From NCBI RefSeq assembly GCF_000801105.2, contig NC_079517.1, forward strand, positions 2,294,001-2,358,000: a stretch of DNA of 64,000 bases, given 5' to 3'. Made by a program: the position numbers and the translations under genes. The first letter of the stretch is position 1. Each line of letters begins with the position of its first letter. The notes under the pieces are model-generated. The model searched no databases. It saw only the letters and a program-made list of their open reading frames with translations, and was not told where the DNA came from. The DNA is from Raphanus sativus (taxonomy: Eukaryota > Streptophyta > Magnoliopsida > Brassicales > Brassicaceae). This document shows, one piece after another, positions 58,628 through 64,000 of this stretch.

Positions 58628-59354
58628 ACCTATCAACTTGTCATTCTGTTTGTATATTTGCAATCTATGTTTAGCAATCCGGGCCATAACAGTAGTTAAA
58701 TGAGTTATCTTCCCGGCCAGTAACACATTACAATTCAACAAACACTAACTAAATGAAGTTCTTTTTCCCTTAATGACTTCACAGTTGCAATTCTACAATA
58801 ACTTTTTTTGGTCTAAGAATTCTAGAATATTACTACTACTATATGACTCACGATAGAACCAGTTCAAATAAAAACATGACTCATATGTTGTTTCTATGTG
58901 TATACAACCATGATAAAAAATAAAAATCTGTAATTTTGATTCGAACTACGCGTCACGTTTCATTACCTACATTTTCAGTAATTGTTATAAAGTAGTACTG
59001 TATTATTTTTTCGTTAAATCCTAATTTATTGACAGTAGTCAAATACCCAAAACATTAAATTAATGCGAAATGCACGTATCATAAAGCATACGTTATATAT
59101 AATTATGTGTGTGAATATATATAGACATACATGCAATATGATGGACCTACACTAATTATTTCTCTAAAATCAGTAGCCAATGAATGGAAGACACGTGTGC
59201 TTTAATTTGGCAGGAAAATTATAGAGTTTCTGCTTTAAGAAAATAGATGTTTTCCAGAGAAAGTTAAACTAAAAGGCTCAAATTTGAGGAATAAAAAGCC
59301 ATTTTGTAAAAAGCCTTGGAAAATTGAATAAAATTAGAAATGCTTTTATTCATT
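58628..59354. other. Intergenic AT-rich DNA
   Basis: About 730 bp; nothing recognised. Confidence 0.4.
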
Positions 59355-59368
59355 TAGGGCCTGACCGG

Positions 59369-62139
59369 TGTAAGACCCGAACCCGGCCGGCTAGGCCGTG
59401 GTCGATGCCTCACGTCGCTCGGTCAATGCCCTGACCGAACCACTCAATTTTTCGATCTTTATCTATACTTTCACCTAAGGGCGAAGTCTATCTTAGACCA
59501 TAGCTTAAGACTACCTTAGTCATTTCCTAGCTTAGATCCTTTCAACTTATGCACAGCGGAATATTATCTATCAACCATTGGTCTAAAACCAATCTAACAC
59601 TTGTCAGGTCGAATCACCTTAGCCATGATCAATAGTTACAACTACTACCAGCTCCAAGGTTGATCCTGAACCTAATCCAAGTCATACAATATCCGAGGTT
59701 CTGTTCCCCTAAACCATTCTATCTAGATCTATGCAAGAATTGCTAGATCATACCTTTGCCACATCCACGGAGCTTGATAGCTCTTTGTCTCAGCTGCCTT
59801 AGCTGTCTAGCTAGCTCATCCAGCTAGCTGAACTGAACCACTTCACTTGAGGTTCCCAACTCTCTTCCAGCTGATACAGCTGCGAGGTAGCTTTGCCTAG
59901 CTCCCCGTCCACTCGTCCAACTCCCTTATACCTGTATAAACTCTCCCCTTAGATACTTAGTCATTCAACCAACCATCCCCACAGACCAAGTACCTTTGGG
60001 AAGTCTTTAGCTGCAAAACCAACCACAAGCAAACATGCTCCAAAAACTAATTAAAATTCATGATAATTCATGATAATTCATAACTAAGAGAATGGTCAAA
60101 TCAGATTTCTCAGAACTGGCCTCGATCGTACTGATCTCGCCCATGAACAGCCCATATGGCCATATCTGACCACCTCTAAATCAATGAGATAAAACTAATC
60201 TTTCACCATGATAATTCATGATAAATACCCATTAAGAGATATTTGAAGTCGGATCCTAACAATTCCTTATGGAACTATCAGATCTCCACTTACCTGCCCA
60301 ACCAAGGCCATGGAGAGATTTCTCTGAATCGGCCACTCCAGGGTTCAGTACCTCCATGTCTGAACATCATAGAACAAGATTAACAATGCCCACCAGTTCC
60401 TGAGTCAATCAACCAACCACCCCACATGACTCAGAACTGATGAGTCTTCACACATACCTAACCGGCCATGGAACTATGTCCCAATGAACCTGGTCAGTCT
60501 TGCTCTTCTTCATGGCTCCCAGCCAATCCTGTACCAACCCAAGGTTGATACCTATCATACCATATGATTCCATTACCTCATTGCCACGGCCTGAAGCCAT
60601 TGGTAATGCAAAACCATGGATCAGGTTCACTCATGAACCACCATGAATCACTAGTTGCTGTATAGCATCTAATTACCATCCCATATGGATGAATTAGTTC
60701 AACTATGATCCGCCCCTTTCTCCAGGGTCCTGTATCCCTACAATACATCACAATATATGGTCTCCAAGGGCGTGCCATACTTGGCCTCATATGCACCTCA
60801 AGAGACACCAACATAAACCATAAAGTAATCATATGTACATGTTACCTTATACTTGATCTTACTAGATCTTGTGCTTCCTGTATCATGTCTGGCCATGCTC
60901 CTCCATTGCACGCCTCTATCATGCCTTATCATATACTTCCAGTATTGACAAGATCCAACCATGGGTCGCACCCATCATCCATTTCATGGAACTTCCATGA
61001 AACAGTTTCTGCACTGCATCCACCTTCAAGGCTGTACATGCCTTTGGGAGTGGAGTCCGGCCTTCTCCATTCTCTTCTGACCATTTGCGTGTGTCCCTAA
61101 GACACAGAGGAATCCTAGGGTGTGTTCATCCATGATCAAACACCACCCAAGGGTCGTCCATCACTTCTCACTTCAGATCCCATGAAACTGCCTTTCTACA
61201 CACCACTGCCCTTAAGGCTGCTCTTGGACTTTGAGAGTGAATCCGGTCATCTCTCTTCTTCCCTGGCTATTTGGATGTGTAGTAAGGATGTAGAGGAAGC
61301 CTATGGCGTGGCAAACCATAATCAAAACACATCAGAGGGTCGTTCTCAACTCCCCTCTTGATTGCCATCAAAACTGCCTCTTTGCTGCCTTCAAGCCTCT
61401 CTTGGTCTTGGATTGTGTAATCCGACCATCTCTCTGTTTTTCTCTGTTTTTCTTTGTGTTTCAGGAAGAAGAATGAAGCCCTCACGTGCCTGCAAAGGCA
61501 CGGACTTGCCCTCCTTTTATAGAAGAATGGGCAGTTGCCTTTTCAAGAGTTGCACCTTTTCGGTATCATTTCTGGCCATTGATTTAATCAATGGTCCAGA
61601 TCACACCTGTTCGCCTATGGCAGTTACCAGACGTCCCTGACAGCCCCAACTGCCTCTAGACACGTCACACACAAGCCTAGGCTGGTTGCCCAAGCCCCTG
61701 GTTCAACCACAAGTGCCCACCGGCTCACCGGCACACCCGGGTGGTCCACATGGTCCGACCACTGTCCGGACCTGGCCCAACTGCCCAAGACTTGAACACT
61801 CAGTCTAGCTGAGTTGAGCTGATCCCCAGCTGACCCAGCTGAGTGAGCTAGTTCATCCAGCTCAGGGAGCTGACACACTCTTCAGTGAGCTACACTGAGC
61901 TGCACTACACTTCATCTAGCTGGTCGAGCTTGCTCACTGCATCGCCCAGCTGCCATACACTTTGTACAACTCCTTTATACTTGTCTCCTTCTTGGTTTAG
62001 CTATATCTTAGCTTCCTGATGCCCTTAACCTTACTTCCAGGCCATGATACCCTTGTGTTTAGGTCACATGACCTGACTGGTGCGTCTCCTTGCACCATGG
62101 TCGATCCTAAGGATCATATCCATGATCAGGGACATGACA
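59369..62139 (-). mobile_element. Solo LTR of an LTR retrotransposon, 2,771 bp
   Basis: Begins TGTAAGACCC and ends GACATGACA (TG...CA) between two copies of accgg (59364-59368 and 62140-62144), the 5-bp duplication of integrase-based insertion. Base composition is much richer in C and G than its surroundings. There is no gag, pol or second LTR, so it is a solo LTR left by recombination. A canonical TATA box on the minus strand (CTATAAAAGG, 61522-61513) suggests transcription toward lower coordinates, with U3 of about 620 bp and R-U5 over 2 kb. Open frames inside show no protein similarity I recognise. Confidence 0.88.
60940..61450. repeat. Three diverged ~185-bp tandem units inside the solo LTR
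   Basis: gggtcg recurs near 60960, 61148 and 61334, each followed by a similar order of motifs: catgaaac or catcaaaac, tgcctt, ttcaaggct or ttaaggctg, ttgggagtggagtccgg or ttgagagtgaatccgg, then catctctc. Confidence 0.75.
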
Positions 62140-62754
62140 ACCGGTGTAACCGCAGCGGTTGCGGTTGCGGTTGCGGGAGTTTGCAGGTGCGGGTGGTTGC
62201 GGTTTTAAGCGTTTTCTAGAGATTTGTACGACTGGTACAGCTGTTAGAAATTGTTGCGTTTGCGGGACTCTTATGACTGGTAAACTACCAAACGCAACAT
62301 CTGTTAAATAATAATTTAACAATATTTACATTTTATGTAATTATAAAAATATTAAAAATCCTAATAATATGATAAATATAAAATTTATATTGATAAAATC
62401 ATATTATTCAATTTTAAAAATTTATAGAAAATATTTTAGTTTTAAATTTTTATAATATAAATTGAAAATATAATATGAATACATTTTTCAATTTTTATTA
62501 TTTCAATTGAAAATTTTATTGGATATTTTTAGTATTATTTTTATTTATTCTGTTTTTAAAGAAAAAAATTTACCTTTCCGCAACCGCCTGCAACCGCAAA
62601 CGCTAGCTGGAACCAGCTTTTGATTTTAAGAGGTTCGAAACGGTTTGAAGCGATTTGTAGCGTTTTCTGTGATTGTTTCAAAACGCCAACAACCGTTATA
62701 AACCGCAAAAACTGCGTTTGCGGGTGGTAGCGGGAAAACCAGTCAGCTCCTTAC

Positions 62755-64000
62755 TTTGAGATCGTTTACACAAGTAGTAATTTGATAATCTTTTTAATTA
62801 AAGATAAACATGACTTTCTTAACAATTACCTTTATGGCTTTATTTACTCTACCAACCATGTTTAGAATATAATGACTGCCCTATTTTAACTGTCATAGCC
62901 GCTCAAAAGAATTGTTTTACAAAAGGAACAACATTTCATTTTCAATACTAGTATGAATTTACATTTATCCACTGCCTAAATTAAATGAATTTTGGAATTT
63001 TCTAGACATTGAGATCTTGATATAGGAAAGAATAAAACATAAGAGCAAAAGGAAAGCTATGTCCTTCTAAAATTAATGGGGCACAGAATCCGATCAAACG
63101 TTAATAACGAAGCCAAAAATCAAGCTTCGTTGCTCTCTGGTTTCAATGTTCCTTTAATTAACTAATCTAAAAAGGTTTAGTTCCCAATATAGCAATTAAT
63201 GGATCATTTAGTACAGTATATAGGATTAGTTAATGAGTAATGGTAATTCGTTGGGCGAGCCTAAGGGTTAAAAAACAGTTTTCGAAGTATAAATAATGTA
63301 GCTCTTTGAGAGAAAAAATAGCTCGTTCAATAAACTAAAATAGATATGGATAGTTTGAAAGATGCTTAGGAATTAATATTACTGAAATTAATATCCTATG
63401 AACTACTCCATTTGTTTCTGTATATAAATAGTTTTGAATATTTTGTTTGTTTCATAATATAAATTATTTTTAAAGTCCAATAGAACAAGTAATATGAAAA
63501 AATAATATTTTAATAAAAAAATTAAAAGTAAAATTAAAAATGTGTTTGTTATTAGTTCATTTTTCTCTTTAACTAATTGTTGAAATTATAATTATAATTT
63601 TTTAAATATTTGTGTTTTAAGCAAAACTATTTATAATTAAAACCATAAAAAATACAACATAAAAAGAAATGGACCTCTTTTTCTTCTTTTTTTTCTGAAC
63701 GATGTCCATTTTACGTTCAGAAAGAAAGAAAATATAGCTAGGGCTGTACTCGTTAAAGTCATAGCCCTACGTCGTCAAGAATTTTTTTTTAACTCGCAAC
63801 AGTACGTCTAAACACTGTAAGCTCAATGTACAGGGTTTCTTTTTAATATTTACTAAAATTCTTGTAAGATAAAATGATACAATCAACACAGGATATATCA
63901 TTTATTTTGATTTCGCATATTTTACAGTTTATTGTTATATTTATTATTTGATGCATTTATGATGGTCAGTACGTAAAGAAAAGATTATGTTATACCGATG
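62755..64000. other. Intergenic DNA to window end
   Basis: 1.2 kb of AT-rich sequence with no gene or element recognised. In Arabidopsis the next gene would be KANADI1 (At5g16560, from memory), so this may be distal upstream or downstream DNA of that gene. Confidence 0.4.

Larger units (their letters stand above)
59355..62754. mobile_element. hAT-type element interrupted by a solo LTR
   Basis: Removing the LTR and one accgg copy joins gggcctgaccgg to tgtaaccgcagcggttgcgg. The far right end in reverse complement reads aaggagctgactggtttt, a diverged inverted copy of agggcctgaccggtg. The residual element (about 630 bp) is rich in gcggttgcgg and caaccgc motifs near both ends, with an AT-rich centre (62300-62560). 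Flanking 8-mers (ttcattta and ttactttg) agree only partly, so the TSD is unsure. Confidence 0.6.

Noticed and set aside
60705..61640. Several 80-131-codon open frames on both strands in the solo LTR
   Set aside because: No recognisable domain, and frames switch within tandem repeats; best explained by the C/G-rich, stop-poor LTR.

Overview
This is a plant nuclear window. The evidence is split genes with GT-AG introns, a high AT content, many nested transposable elements, and gene content and order matching the Arabidopsis thaliana chromosome 5 block around At5g16690 to At5g16570 (order recalled, not searched). The long intergenic spaces and TE load suggest a Brassica-type genome rather than Arabidopsis itself.

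Layout. 0-6.3 kb is gene-dense: the 5' part of ORC3 (minus), a small chloroplast-type membrane protein like At5g16660 (plus, divergent from ORC3 across a 338-bp promoter with an E2F site), a J-domain protein (plus) and a P-class PPR gene (minus). 6.4-11.6 kb holds retroposon debris, a duplicated SCPL last-exon relic and a 13-exon serine carboxypeptidase-like gene with frameshifts. 11.6-14.7 kb is TIC40 (14 exons, minus). 17.4-20.3 kb is a 10-exon gene of unknown function, probably the At5g16610 orthologue. 24.7-26.7 kb is an R2R3-MYB of the MYB43 type, 30.7-32.7 kb an LRR receptor-like kinase of the LRR1 (At5g16590) type with a degenerate catalytic loop, and 40.2-42.7 kb cytosolic glutamine synthetase GLN1;4. 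From 42.7 kb to the end (21 kb) I find no host gene, only transposons and repeats.

The genes form no pathway or operon; they are a syntenic block. From memory, the PHD-finger gene near At5g16680, RAD4 (At5g16630) and BGLU2 (At5g16580) are missing, as expected for fractionation after polyploidy, and the SCPL gene is an extra.

The mobile elements are unusually readable. There is a Helitron inserted in an opposite-strand Helitron, another Helitron, a 1.9-kb non-autonomous CACTA element, two hAT-type elements with 8-bp target duplications, an Emigrant-type MITE, a long-TIR Mutator-like MITE with telomere-like interior, a 2.77-kb solo LTR inside another hAT-type element, three 5'-truncated LINEs, and a ~150-bp tandem array interrupted by a MITE. 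The least expected signal is a dispersed set of about 14 very short inserts (10-78 bp; poly-A or poly-T plus a stub) flanked by 11-18-bp direct repeats. I read them as extremely 5'-truncated retroposition events; one duplicates the splice acceptor of the MYB gene.
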